This document shows positions 37,385 through 45,175 of a stretch of 64,000 nucleotides of DNA, in pieces (position 1 is the stretch's first letter; each line of letters starts with the position of its first letter). The position numbers and the translations under genes were made by a program. The stretch spans positions 2,480,001-2,544,000 of the forward strand of contig NZ_CP070496.1 of the NCBI RefSeq assembly GCF_016925535.1, given 5' to 3'. The notes below the pieces were generated by a model that worked only from the letters and a program-made list of their open reading frames with translations, was not told the DNA's origin and made no database searches. The DNA is from Natronoglycomyces albus. GTDB taxonomy: Bacteria > Actinomycetota > Actinomycetes > Mycobacteriales > Micromonosporaceae.

Positions 37385-37827
37385 AAGTTCCTCTCGGCGA
37401 GCGGGGTCTCATCGGTCGGGTGATCGGCCGGGACTGTCTGCTCAGAGGTATTCTCCTCTTCGCTGACCGCAGTGCCAGTTTCTCTGGGGGCTGAGACCGA
37501 GTCGCCCACGTAGTTGACATTGCGGCGCGTCGCCACTATGTCAGACTCGAACGGCGAGGTCATCGGCGCTTCCTGTGCCCGCTGTTGGGGACGTCGCCGC
37601 TGTGGTTTATCGGGATCCGCGCCGCGCAATTCCTGCACGACCTCACGAATCCACACAGCCAGGACGAAGACGGCGAAAATGGGCCATTCGAGAGAATACG
37701 CCCAGCTGATGGCGTTACCAGCTTGGGCTCGTTCAAGCTGCCAGAGGCCCAGCCACAAGAACACCACGATGAGCACCACGGCAATGACGTGGCGAGCGAT
37801 CCAAGCGGGTGTGAGAAACCGGCGCAC
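37327..37827 (-). CDS. Small membrane protein resembling the SURF1 N-terminal region
   Basis: A GTG at 37827 gives a 166-residue protein, reading VRRFLTPAWIARHVIAVVLIVVFLWLGLWQLERA. That start resembles the first helix of SURF1-type proteins, but the rest is not SURF1: a second helix (about 45-63, LEWPIFAVFVLAVWIREVV) is followed by a disordered polar tail. The same short form occurs in other actinobacteria, as I recall, always before a DUF3817 gene. The open frame continues far upstream without sense. The tail overlaps DUF3817 by 58 bases. Confidence 0.62.
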   Translation of the reverse strand: MRRFLTPAWIARHVIAVVLIVVFLWLGLWQLERAQAGNAISWAYSLEWPIFAVFVLAVWIREVVQELRGADPDKPQRRRPQQRAQEAPMTSPFESDIVATRRNVNYVGDSVSAPRETGTAVSEEENTSEQTVPADHPTDETPLAERNLWKAHSNVSALSPGSWEPC

Positions 37828-37906
37828 GGCTACAGGATATGGGGCCACATTGGCGAGGGTGAACCCGGTCGCATGACGGTGATCTGAGTCGTGATGACAT
37901 AGGGAC

Positions 37907-39079
37907 GTGAGCAACTCTTCCGAATGGGCTGCCGGACAGTCGCCGAGCCATTCCGCCGCCGAGGCGGACCAAAAGCCGCTAGGTGACCTCGAAGCCCCTC
38001 CCGCGATGGAGTCCGGCCTCGTTGAGGGGAAAGCCGCCGAGGCCAAGCTCCGAGCCACCAGGGTCGCCCGGAGCTTGGGCTGCGACCCCGAATCGACCCG
38101 CCGGCTGATCGAACTGTCCCAGCGACACGACCCGGCCGATTTCCCGCTCCCGACCGCGGCGAATTTGCGGGCCATCCTGTTGGATTTCTGCGACGCCAGC
38201 CACGAGGACGCGCGGTCGGTCGCCGCGGCACGGCCAGAACCGGGAAGTGACCTGTGGTGGGTGGCGTCACTGTGTTATCAGGACCTGCTGTGCGATATGG
38301 GAGGAACGGGGCTGCTGCGCTGGCCGGTTCCGCCGCGCCACCTGGGGCCAACTGGGGCACTTGTGACCTTGTATCCCATTCTGGCGGCGATTCCGCTTAT
38401 GCGCGATTGGCACGCCGAACGTGGAATCACCGAGGCTCAATCGAAACTTGTGTGCGCCGATATCGGAGAGAAGCTCCGCTTCAATCGGCGACTGTTCGGC
38501 ATGCCAAGCCTAGATGTGGCGTTCTGGTTCTCCACGCATGTGCGCGGCTCGCTATATCAGCTGGGGCGACTTCAATTCGATGTACACCGAGGAATGGGCG
38601 GGTTTCGCCTCGGCATTCACATTCGCGCCGAAGGCGGCCCCTTCACCAAAGAAGCCTGCGAGGAATCAGTGGCCCAAGCGCGCGAATTCTTCCCAGCTCG
38701 ATTTCCACAGTGGTTTGGACCAGACCAACCCGTGAAGCTCAACTGCACGACGTGGATGTTGGACCCGCAGCTGGCCGACTGGCTGCCACCGGAGTCCAAT
38801 GTGGTTCGCTTTGGCGATTTCTTTCGTCTCACCGCGCCCTCCGCTGACGCGCAGCGCAACGCGGTGAAGGACATTTGGCGGTTCGTCTACGCCACCGTCG
38901 ATGGCGAGAACCCCACTCCGGTGGCGAGGTTGCCCCGGGATTCGCGGATGCGCAAGAGGCTGGCCGAAGCGATGGATTCAGGGGTGCGATTTCAGGTGCG
39001 AACCGGGCTGTGGATCAACGAGTCCTTATCTCTTGATCACCGATGGATGCCGGTCGCATATCCCCTGTGTCCTCCGTGA
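37907..39079 (+). CDS. GNAT-like acyltransferase domain protein (NAT_N plus GNAT_C type)
   Basis: The 390-residue protein starts at GTG 37907 with AGGG just upstream. After a disordered start its N-terminal half (about 45-190) is helical, and the C-terminal half begins with the recognisable GSLYQLGRLQFDVHRGMGG, followed by GIHIRAEGGPFTKEACEESVAQAREFF and LNCTTWMLDPQLADWLP. I recall this pair as the acyltransferase domains now called NAT_N and GNAT_C; the substrates are unknown. It is divergent from the small membrane protein gene and ends before the strong hairpin at 39099. Confidence 0.72.
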   Translation: MSNSSEWAAGQSPSHSAAEADQKPLGDLEAPPAMESGLVEGKAAEAKLRATRVARSLGCDPESTRRLIELSQRHDPADFPLPTAANLRAILLDFCDASHEDARSVAAARPEPGSDLWWVASLCYQDLLCDMGGTGLLRWPVPPRHLGPTGALVTLYPILAAIPLMRDWHAERGITEAQSKLVCADIGEKLRFNRRLFGMPSLDVAFWFSTHVRGSLYQLGRLQFDVHRGMGGFRLGIHIRAEGGPFTKEACEESVAQAREFFPARFPQWFGPDQPVKLNCTTWMLDPQLADWLPPESNVVRFGDFFRLTAPSADAQRNAVKDIWRFVYATVDGENPTPVARLPRDSRMRKRLAEAMDSGVRFQVRTGLWINESLSLDHRWMPVAYPLCPP

Positions 39080-39098
39080 GTCGCAACAGCGTGCTGGC

Positions 39099-39144
39099 TT
39101 GCCCGCCGATCAGCTGGCACTTGTGCCAGCTGATCGGCGGGCAA
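39099..39144. terminator. 22-bp perfect hairpin between convergent genes
   Basis: TTGCCCGCCGATCAGCTGGC plus AC pairs perfectly with its complement 2 bases further on, giving a 22-base stem between the acyltransferase gene (+, stop 39079) and the first VOC gene (-, stop 39153). It probably terminates both. There is no U-tract. Confidence 0.75.
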
Positions 39145-39152
39145 CGACGACC

Positions 39153-39569
39153 TTACTTTTCCCCATCGCTGGGAGACCAGGCATATAGATCCACGCTGTT
39201 GCCGTCAGGGTCCCTCAGACAGGCATAACGCTGGCCCCACGGGGCGTCCCACGGAGCGACTGAGCCAAACCCCGCATCCGCCATCCGTTGATACAGCTCA
39301 TCGACCTGCGCGGGTGTGTCAAGTTGCCAAGCGATCGCGATGCGGTGCGAGTCCGTCGGCTGTTTCCACTGTGGGTGGATGGACTTGATCAGCTCCACTG
39401 TGTCGAAAGCCAGATGCATCCCGTTGTCAAAAGTGACATCGACGTGGTCTTCCCCCGCCGCGGGCTGGGGAATATCCACCCCCAAGAGACGATAGAAGTC
39501 CAGTGAGGCGGTCAGATCGCCCGAGACTATACCGACGAAATTGAAGCGTGGATTCAAAGGTGTCGTCAT
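39153..39569 (-). CDS. VOC (glyoxalase/bleomycin-resistance) family protein
   Basis: From ATG 39569 the protein has 138 residues with the vicinal oxygen chelate beta-alpha-beta-beta-beta repeats: FNFVGIVSGDLTASLDFYRLLGVDI begins the first and IAWQLDTPAQVDELYQRMADAGF the second, ending WGQRYACLRDPDGNSVDLYAW. Members bind metals, drugs such as bleomycin, or reaction intermediates. It is a close paralogue of the next gene, so the pair arose by tandem duplication. The function cannot be read from sequence. Confidence 0.88.
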   Translation of the reverse strand: MTTPLNPRFNFVGIVSGDLTASLDFYRLLGVDIPQPAAGEDHVDVTFDNGMHLAFDTVELIKSIHPQWKQPTDSHRIAIAWQLDTPAQVDELYQRMADAGFGSVAPWDAPWGQRYACLRDPDGNSVDLYAWSPSDGEK

Positions 39570-39673
39570 GGTGGGAACCCTAGCCTCGGACAGTGACATT
39601 TCCAGGCACATAGCGCGCTAGGACTCCCACAGTGCCGCAGGCCGATGTCCAACCCGCGACTATTCGAATCCGC

Positions 39674-40075
39674 CTAGTCGGAAGTCAGCGGCGCGTACAG
39701 GTCGACGACGTTTCCGTCCGGGTCCATCAGACACGCATAGCGTTGCCCCCACATCGCGTCCCACGGCTCGGTCTTGCCATAGCCTGCCTCAGCCATGTAC
39801 CGATACAGCTGGTCGACCTCCGATGGAGAGCCCACCTCAAATGCCATGCCCTGCCGGAAACCGCCGCTGGGCGGGGTCCGGTCCGGGTGAATTTCCTTGA
39901 CGACATCAGCGCGGTCCCAAGCCAGGCGCACCCCATTGTCGAATTGGATGTCGACGTGCACCTCATGGTCCGCCTCGGCGGGAATGTCAAGCCCAAGCCG
40001 ACGATAAAACGCCAGCGAAGCGGGCAAATCAGATGGAAAGAGAGCCAAGAAGTTCAACGTTGGTGTGATAGTCAT
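39674..40075 (-). CDS. VOC family protein, paralogue of the neighbour
   Basis: ATG 40075 gives 133 residues, reading MTITPTLNFLALFPSDLPASLAFYRRLGLDI and ending WGQRYACLMDPDGNVVDLYAPL. Alignment by eye with the previous gene product shows about half of positions identical, including the FDNG, IHP and PWDAxWGQRYACL segments. It precedes the paralogue by 104 bases on the same strand. Frame continuing upstream overlaps the terminator and malG and is not coding. Confidence 0.88.
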   Translation of the reverse strand: MTITPTLNFLALFPSDLPASLAFYRRLGLDIPAEADHEVHVDIQFDNGVRLAWDRADVVKEIHPDRTPPSGGFRQGMAFEVGSPSEVDQLYRYMAEAGYGKTEPWDAMWGQRYACLMDPDGNVVDLYAPLTSD

Positions 40076-40099
40076 CGGCCCACCGTAGCGATTGAGTCC

Positions 40100-40133
40100 G
40101 ACATTCTGGGCCCATCGATGGGCCCAGAATGTC
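40100..40133 (-). terminator. 34-base perfect palindrome after malG
   Basis: Bases 40100-40133 are completely self-complementary (halves GACATTCTGGGCCCATC and its complement). The palindrome lies 28 bases after the malG stop and 24 bases before the VOC gene start, so it is the likely 3' end of the malEFG transcript. Confidence 0.7.
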
Positions 40134-40161
40134 AGACCATGGCAGTCGGCAGGCATGGTGT

Positions 40162-41112
40162 CTAACCCTTGACCGCGCCTCCAGTCAAGCCCGAGACGAT
40201 ATAACGCTGCAAGCTCATGAACACCGTCACCGTCAATACGGCCGTCAGCAGCGTCCCCACCGCGAACATGCCCCACTGGCTGGCCCGGACGTTCTCCACC
40301 ACCATCGAATGCAGCCCCACCGCCAAGGTCATACTGTCGCGGTCAGTCAGGAACAGAGAGGCGATGATGAAGTCATTCATCGTCCCGACAAAGGCCAGCA
40401 GCCCGGAGATGGCGATGATCGGCGAGGCCAACGGCAGAATCACCCGGAAGTAAATCTGCGCGTGCGTCGCCCCGTCGATATAGGCCGCCTCATCCAAAGC
40501 CTTCGGAATGGTGTCGAAAAAGCCCTTCATCAACCAGGTCGACACCCCAAGCGCACCGCCCATATAGACCAAAATCAGTCCCCAGGCCGAGTTAAGCCCG
40601 AAGGCCGGGAAGTACTCCCCGATCGACCCCACGATCAAAAACAGCGCCACAATCGCTAGGAAGTTGGGGAACATTTGGATGAGCAACAACGTCAACAGGC
40701 CAACGCGCCGACCGTGAAAGCGGAACCGGCTAAACGCATAGGCGGCCAGCGACGAGATCAGGATCGAGATGAACGCCGCGGTGAAGGCGATCATGATCGT
40801 GTTTCCATACCAGCGCATGAACGGAATGTTCGGATGTGTGAACAGGTCCCGCACATTGTTGAGGCTGAACCCTTGCGTCGGAATGAGCGATGTCGAGCTC
40901 AAGGTCCCTATTGGGTTGAACGCCGCCGAGACGACGAAAACGATCGGGATCAACGAGAACACGCACATGATCCAGGCAAACGCGTGCCGCCATCCCTTCT
41001 CCAGCACCCAGCGGCGAAACTTCGTGCCTTTGGAACGCTGCCGCATCAGGTGTTCACGGCCCGCGATCAGACTGGTGTTGGTGAGGTCCACCCTTCGCTT
41101 CAACAACGTCAT
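40162..41112 (-). CDS. malG: Maltose/oligosaccharide ABC permease, MalG type
   Basis: The 316-residue inner-membrane subunit has six main helices and the ABC importer coupling loop EAAYIDGATHAQIYFRVILPLASP (EAA motif, about residues 215-240). It starts by overlapping the malF stop (ATGA). A basic N-terminal part precedes the first helix. The C-terminus QRYIVSGLTGGAVKG is the standard MalG ending. With MalF and MalE it forms an importer; the ATPase (MsiK-like, often encoded elsewhere in actinobacteria) is not here. Confidence 0.93.
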   Translation of the reverse strand: MTLLKRRVDLTNTSLIAGREHLMRQRSKGTKFRRWVLEKGWRHAFAWIMCVFSLIPIVFVVSAAFNPIGTLSSTSLIPTQGFSLNNVRDLFTHPNIPFMRWYGNTIMIAFTAAFISILISSLAAYAFSRFRFHGRRVGLLTLLLIQMFPNFLAIVALFLIVGSIGEYFPAFGLNSAWGLILVYMGGALGVSTWLMKGFFDTIPKALDEAAYIDGATHAQIYFRVILPLASPIIAISGLLAFVGTMNDFIIASLFLTDRDSMTLAVGLHSMVVENVRASQWGMFAVGTLLTAVLTVTVFMSLQRYIVSGLTGGAVKG

Positions 41113-42626
41113 CGGAATGTCTCCTCCTGATGTCGAGTCAGATAGAAACTCACTGCCGAAATCGTGGCCACAATGAGGAAGATGAACGTCGAGATCGCTG
41201 CCGCGAAACCGTATTCGGCCCCAGTCCCACCAAAGGCGAGCCGGAAGGTGTACGTGATCAACAAATCAGTGCCGCCGACGGTTTCCCCAGCTGGGAAGGG
41301 GTGCCCCGCCGTGGTCAGTTGAATGGCGTTGAAGTTGTTGAAATTGAACGCGAACGAAGAGATCAGCAGGGGCGTGAGCGCCACCAGCAGCAACGGCAGA
41401 GTGATCGTGCGGAAGGAACGCAGCCCCGAGGCCCCGTCGATCCGCGCCGCCTCCAACGTGTCCCGGGGCAACGCCTGCAGCGCGCCCAGCGCGATCAGGA
41501 ACATGTATGGGAAGCCCATCCAGGTGTTGATCAGCAACGCCATGAATCGCGCCGCCCACACTTCGCCAAACCAATTGATGCCCAGGCCCAGCATGTCGTT
41601 GACGATCCCAAAGTCCGGGTTGAACATGTCTCGCCACACCATGAGCATCGCGAAAGCGGGCATGGCATAGGGCAGGATCACAATCGCCCGATAAATGCGC
41701 GTACCGCGCATATTCGCGTGATTCAGTGCCATGGCCGTTCCCAGACCCAAAACAAACGTGAATAGCACGCTTCCCAGCGCAAACGCGAGGTTCCAGCCAA
41801 ACACCTTGGCAAATGGACCCCGGATGTCCGGGTCGGTGACCACGGCGGTGAAGTTGTCCCATCCGACGTTGACGCGCCAACCTACCAGGGCTGGGTTTCC
41901 CTCTTCGGTGACGAACAGTCCAGCCTCGTCGTCGGCATACCAGACGATGTCAGCCGCGGTATCGGTGATGCAGTCGCACGCCTGGTCGTAGGAGCGGGTC
42001 GAGATGCCTTCAAAGGCCGTGGTCAGGTTGAGGAAGCTAATGCCGGAATTATCCGAGGTGGGCACGGCCAACTCAGAGATCTCCGCCGAGCGGGCACCCA
42101 CTTGGTCCAAGCTGAGCACCTCGAAGCCATCGGCCTGGGTAATACGCCCGGTGGGGTCGGCAGTGACCGCCGCGGCGTCCAACCGTTCCAAACCGGTGAT
42201 GGAGCCGACGTAAAACTCTTGCGCAATAGGGTCGGTCAGAAGGAAAACAATCTCACCGTCAGGCTCTTCGCCAATGGCAAGGATGTATTCGGGGGAATCG
42301 GGTGCCTGTTGCACCCCGGCAGCGATAATCGCCGCGATGGCGTCGTCCTTGTCGCCTCGATGGCCGTCGCCGTAGTTGGTGAACGCCGTCCCCACCGTCA
42401 AAATGACGGGAACAATCTGAAACGCCACCATCAGCATCGTCCCCGGAACCAGATACTTCAACGGCACATGCTGCTTTTGCAAGTACACATAGAAGACAAC
42501 GGCGACGATGACGGCCTCGATACCGAGTCCGAACCAGTTCCCGGCGCTGGCCAACGGCACTGCCGCCCAGACGGCAATGGCCGTGACCAGGCCGAGAACT
42601 GCGATCTTGATGAATTGACCGAGCAA
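41109..42626 (-). CDS. malF: Maltose/oligosaccharide ABC permease, MalF type
   Basis: At 505 residues this is the long MalF form with a large periplasmic-type insertion (about residues 85-270) between helices, as in E. coli MalF, here facing the outside. Near the C-terminus the EAA loop ARIDGASGLRSFRTITLPLLL marks it as the permease. There is an additional pair of N-terminal helices. It follows malE by 17 bases and overlaps malG by 4. Confidence 0.92.
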   Translation of the reverse strand: MLGQFIKIAVLGLVTAIAVWAAVPLASAGNWFGLGIEAVIVAVVFYVYLQKQHVPLKYLVPGTMLMVAFQIVPVILTVGTAFTNYGDGHRGDKDDAIAAIIAAGVQQAPDSPEYILAIGEEPDGEIVFLLTDPIAQEFYVGSITGLERLDAAAVTADPTGRITQADGFEVLSLDQVGARSAEISELAVPTSDNSGISFLNLTTAFEGISTRSYDQACDCITDTAADIVWYADDEAGLFVTEEGNPALVGWRVNVGWDNFTAVVTDPDIRGPFAKVFGWNLAFALGSVLFTFVLGLGTAMALNHANMRGTRIYRAIVILPYAMPAFAMLMVWRDMFNPDFGIVNDMLGLGINWFGEVWAARFMALLINTWMGFPYMFLIALGALQALPRDTLEAARIDGASGLRSFRTITLPLLLVALTPLLISSFAFNFNNFNAIQLTTAGHPFPAGETVGGTDLLITYTFRLAFGGTGAEYGFAAAISTFIFLIVATISAVSFYLTRHQEETFR

Positions 42627-42643
42627 GGGCCAGGCTTTCGAAG

Positions 42644-43885
42644 TTATTCCAGCTCGCTGCGGATGGCGTCCGCGGCGGTACTGGCGGCCTCGTCGCCGTC
42701 GACGCTGGCGTCAATGGCGTTGGCCTGGGCGCGGCCGAAGGGTTCCCAGATGGCGTTCATCTCCGGGATGTTGGGCATGGGGATGGCGAACTCGCCGGCG
42801 GCGGCGAATCCCTCTAGGTCGGGATTGTCCGCGGCGAAGGCTTCAGCGGCGCCGGTGTGGGCTGGCAGGCGACCGCCGGCTTCGGCCAGCAGCAGCTGAA
42901 GTTCCTCGTCAATGACAAAGTTGGTGAGGAATTCCATGGCGAAGACCTCATTTTCGGCCTTGCTGGATAGGTAGAAGCCCTGCACACCCAGGAACGGCGC
43001 GGCGGGTCCCTCTCCTTCGAAGCCGGGGATGGCAGAGACTTCGTAGTTGATACCACCAGCGGCAGCGTCACCCAGAGCCCACGGCCCCGAGATCAGGAAC
43101 GGCGCGTCGCCTTCGGCGAAGAACGGAATCGTGTTGTCGCCGCCCATGCTGGTGGTCAGAATTCCTTCTTCACCCAGCTGTGCAAACTTTTCAAAGGCAG
43201 CGATGCCGCCGGGTGAGTCAATGCCGATGTCGGTGGTGTCGAAGTTTCCCTCGTCATCGGTTCCGAACAGGTAGCCGCCGAAGCTACTGAAGAGGGGAAA
43301 CCCGTGGTAGGGGTCGCCGTTGGTGGAAACCGGGATGGCTAGAGGGTGGTCGACTTCGCCAGCGTCGACAAGGTCCTGGCCGACCTCGATCATTTCTTCG
43401 AACGTCTCGGGCGCATCGGGGGCCAGGTCGGTGTTGCGGATAAGCGCAATGTTTTCAGTGGCGTAGGGAACGGCATATGCATTGCCGTCAATGGTGAACG
43501 CGTCCAGGGTCGAGGGGTCGAACTGCTCGCGCTGCGAGTCGGTCAGTTGCAAGGGGCTGACCATGCCGTCACGTGCAAGTTCCCCGGCCCAGTCGTGGGC
43601 GCCAACGAGGATGTCAGGGCCTTGTCCTTGCTCCGTGGCGGTCACATAGGTCTCGCGAAGTTCGTCGGCGTGCTCTTGAATGGTGACGTTGACGCCGTAC
43701 TCTTCCTGGAATTTCTCAGTGTATTCCTGCAAAATGGGGGTGCGGGTTTCGTCGGCCCAGATGGTTAGGCTGCTGCCGAAGTCGACGTCGTCATCGTCGC
43801 CTCCGCCGTTGTCACCGCTACCGCAGGCCGTGACCACAAGAGCGGTCGCCGCGAGAGCAGCCGGAGCAAAATGCCGCTTCTTCAT
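42644..43885 (-). CDS. malE: Maltose/oligosaccharide-binding lipoprotein, MalE type
   Basis: ATG 43885, placed 8 bases after GGAGG, gives a 413-residue lipoprotein: MKKRHFAPAALAATALVVTACGSG with the lipobox VTAC. Then the type 1 sugar-binding fold: SLTIWADETRTPILQEYTEKFQEEYGVNVTI at the start and ALGDAAAGGINYEVSAIPGFEGEGPAAPFLGVQGFYLSS further on. An acidic low-complexity stretch (Gly/Asp) follows the lipid anchor. It captures the sugar outside for MalFG. Confidence 0.93.
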   Translation of the reverse strand: MKKRHFAPAALAATALVVTACGSGDNGGGDDDDVDFGSSLTIWADETRTPILQEYTEKFQEEYGVNVTIQEHADELRETYVTATEQGQGPDILVGAHDWAGELARDGMVSPLQLTDSQREQFDPSTLDAFTIDGNAYAVPYATENIALIRNTDLAPDAPETFEEMIEVGQDLVDAGEVDHPLAIPVSTNGDPYHGFPLFSSFGGYLFGTDDEGNFDTTDIGIDSPGGIAAFEKFAQLGEEGILTTSMGGDNTIPFFAEGDAPFLISGPWALGDAAAGGINYEVSAIPGFEGEGPAAPFLGVQGFYLSSKAENEVFAMEFLTNFVIDEELQLLLAEAGGRLPAHTGAAEAFAADNPDLEGFAAAGEFAIPMPNIPEMNAIWEPFGRAQANAIDASVDGDEAASTAADAIRSELE

Positions 43886-43926
43886 CAGGTTCTCCTCCAT
43901 CGATTTTCACCAGCGCCTCATGAGGC

Positions 43927-43968
43927 CTAGTGTTCAACACCTCACCGTGCTGAGAAGTCGAACACTAG
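43927..43968. promoter_or_regulatory. 9-base inverted repeat between malE and lacI-type gene
   Basis: CTAGTGTTC (43927-43935) and GAACACTAG (43960-43968) are perfect complements separated by 24 bases. They lie upstream of malE in the divergent promoter region and could be a two-half-site operator or a transcript hairpin. Confidence 0.45.
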
Positions 43969-43982
43969 CAACAAATTGCACC

Positions 43983-44015
43983 CTTGTAAATTTCTTGCGG
44001 CCATCTTGTTACCTT
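43983..44015. promoter_or_regulatory. CTTG elements spaced 11 bases apart, operator-like
   Basis: CTTG occurs at 43983, 43994 and 44005, exactly 11 bases apart, so the three copies face the same side of the helix. They stand directly before the LacI-type gene. I recall CTTGCAG-type direct repeats from Streptomyces maltose and amylase promoters controlled by MalR; the match here is partial. Candidate site for the neighbouring regulator. Confidence 0.45.
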
Positions 44016-44041
44016 CTTTCATATGCGCTAGTCTGAACTTC

Positions 44042-45037
44042 ATGCGCCTTCGACTCTCAGACATCGCTGGACAGGCGGGAGTCTCCGAGGCCACGGTTTC
44101 CCGTGTCCTCAACGAGAAGCCCGGCGTCGGAGAAGACACCCGACGCGCAGTCCTGACCGCCCTCGATGTCCTTGGCTATGAACGCCCCCAAGCCCTTCGC
44201 AAGCACGCCATGGGCCTCATTGGCCTGATACTTCCCGAGCTGGAAAACCCCATCTTCCCGCTCTATGCGCAAACCATCGCCACAGTGCTGGCCAATTCCG
44301 GCTTCACACCCGTGTTGTGCACACAGACCCCCGGTGGCGTCACCGAAGACGAATACGTCGCCATGCTGCAAGAACGCGCAGTCGCAGGCATCATCTTCGT
44401 CTCCGGAATGCACGCCGACACCAGCGCCGACACCAGCCGCTACCACGCGCTACAAGAAAAACGACTACCGATGGCCTTCATCACCGGCCATCCCGGCGAC
44501 ATCAGCGCCCCATCGTTCTCCTGCGACGACACCGCGGCCGCCACCATGGCCGTCGAACACCTCAGCGGCCTGGGCCACAAGAAAATCGGCATCATCTCCG
44601 GCCCCGAGCGCTACCGCCCGGTCAAACGCAAACTCGAGGGCTACCGCAAAGCCATGGCCGGAATCGGCGAAGAACTCTCCGAGTTGACAATGTTCGGCGA
44701 GCAAGGCGGCCACGCCGCCGCCGCCCGCCTCATCGACCGAGGAGCGACCGCGATCCTTTGCGGATCCGACCTCATGGCCTTGGGCGCCATCCGAGCCGTC
44801 CACGAACGCGGCCTATCGGTACCAGAGGACATCTCCGTCATCGGCTACGACGACTCGCCACTGATCGCCCACACCTCGCCGCCCCTGACCACAATCCGGC
44901 AGCCAGTGCGTGACATCGCCACCGCCGCCGCCCGCGCCCTCCTGGATTCGATCAACGGACAGGCACCGCCGACCTCCGAATACCTCTACCGGCCCGAACT
45001 CGTGGTGCGAAAATCCACCGGCATGGTCCGCAGCTAA
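44042..45037 (+). CDS. LacI-family regulator of the maltose locus (MalR-like)
   Basis: ATG 44042 gives 331 residues beginning with the LacI headpiece: MRLRLSDIAGQAGVSEATVSRVLNEKPGVGEDTRRAVLTALDVLGY, with the hinge helix after. The rest is a periplasmic-binding-protein-like sensor domain with RPVKRKLEGYRKAM, AILCGSDLMALGAIRAVHERGLSVPEDISVIGYDD and PPLTTIRQPVRDIA, typical of sugar repressors. The frame is open 22 codons upstream but with no ribosome site. It is divergent from malE and upstream of the glucosidase gene, so maltose or its oligomers are its likely inducers. Confidence 0.92.
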   Translation: MRLRLSDIAGQAGVSEATVSRVLNEKPGVGEDTRRAVLTALDVLGYERPQALRKHAMGLIGLILPELENPIFPLYAQTIATVLANSGFTPVLCTQTPGGVTEDEYVAMLQERAVAGIIFVSGMHADTSADTSRYHALQEKRLPMAFITGHPGDISAPSFSCDDTAAATMAVEHLSGLGHKKIGIISGPERYRPVKRKLEGYRKAMAGIGEELSELTMFGEQGGHAAAARLIDRGATAILCGSDLMALGAIRAVHERGLSVPEDISVIGYDDSPLIAHTSPPLTTIRQPVRDIATAAARALLDSINGQAPPTSEYLYRPELVVRKSTGMVRS

Positions 45038-45175
45038 ACAGCCGCCCGGTCCACGCCTCGCGCAACGGCCACCGGGCTGCACACCATCACCCCCTGCGGC
45101 AAGCACAGCCAACACCCCGCCACACACCTAGACAGCGACCAAATTCCAAAACCCACCTCTAGGAAGGGCTACTCC

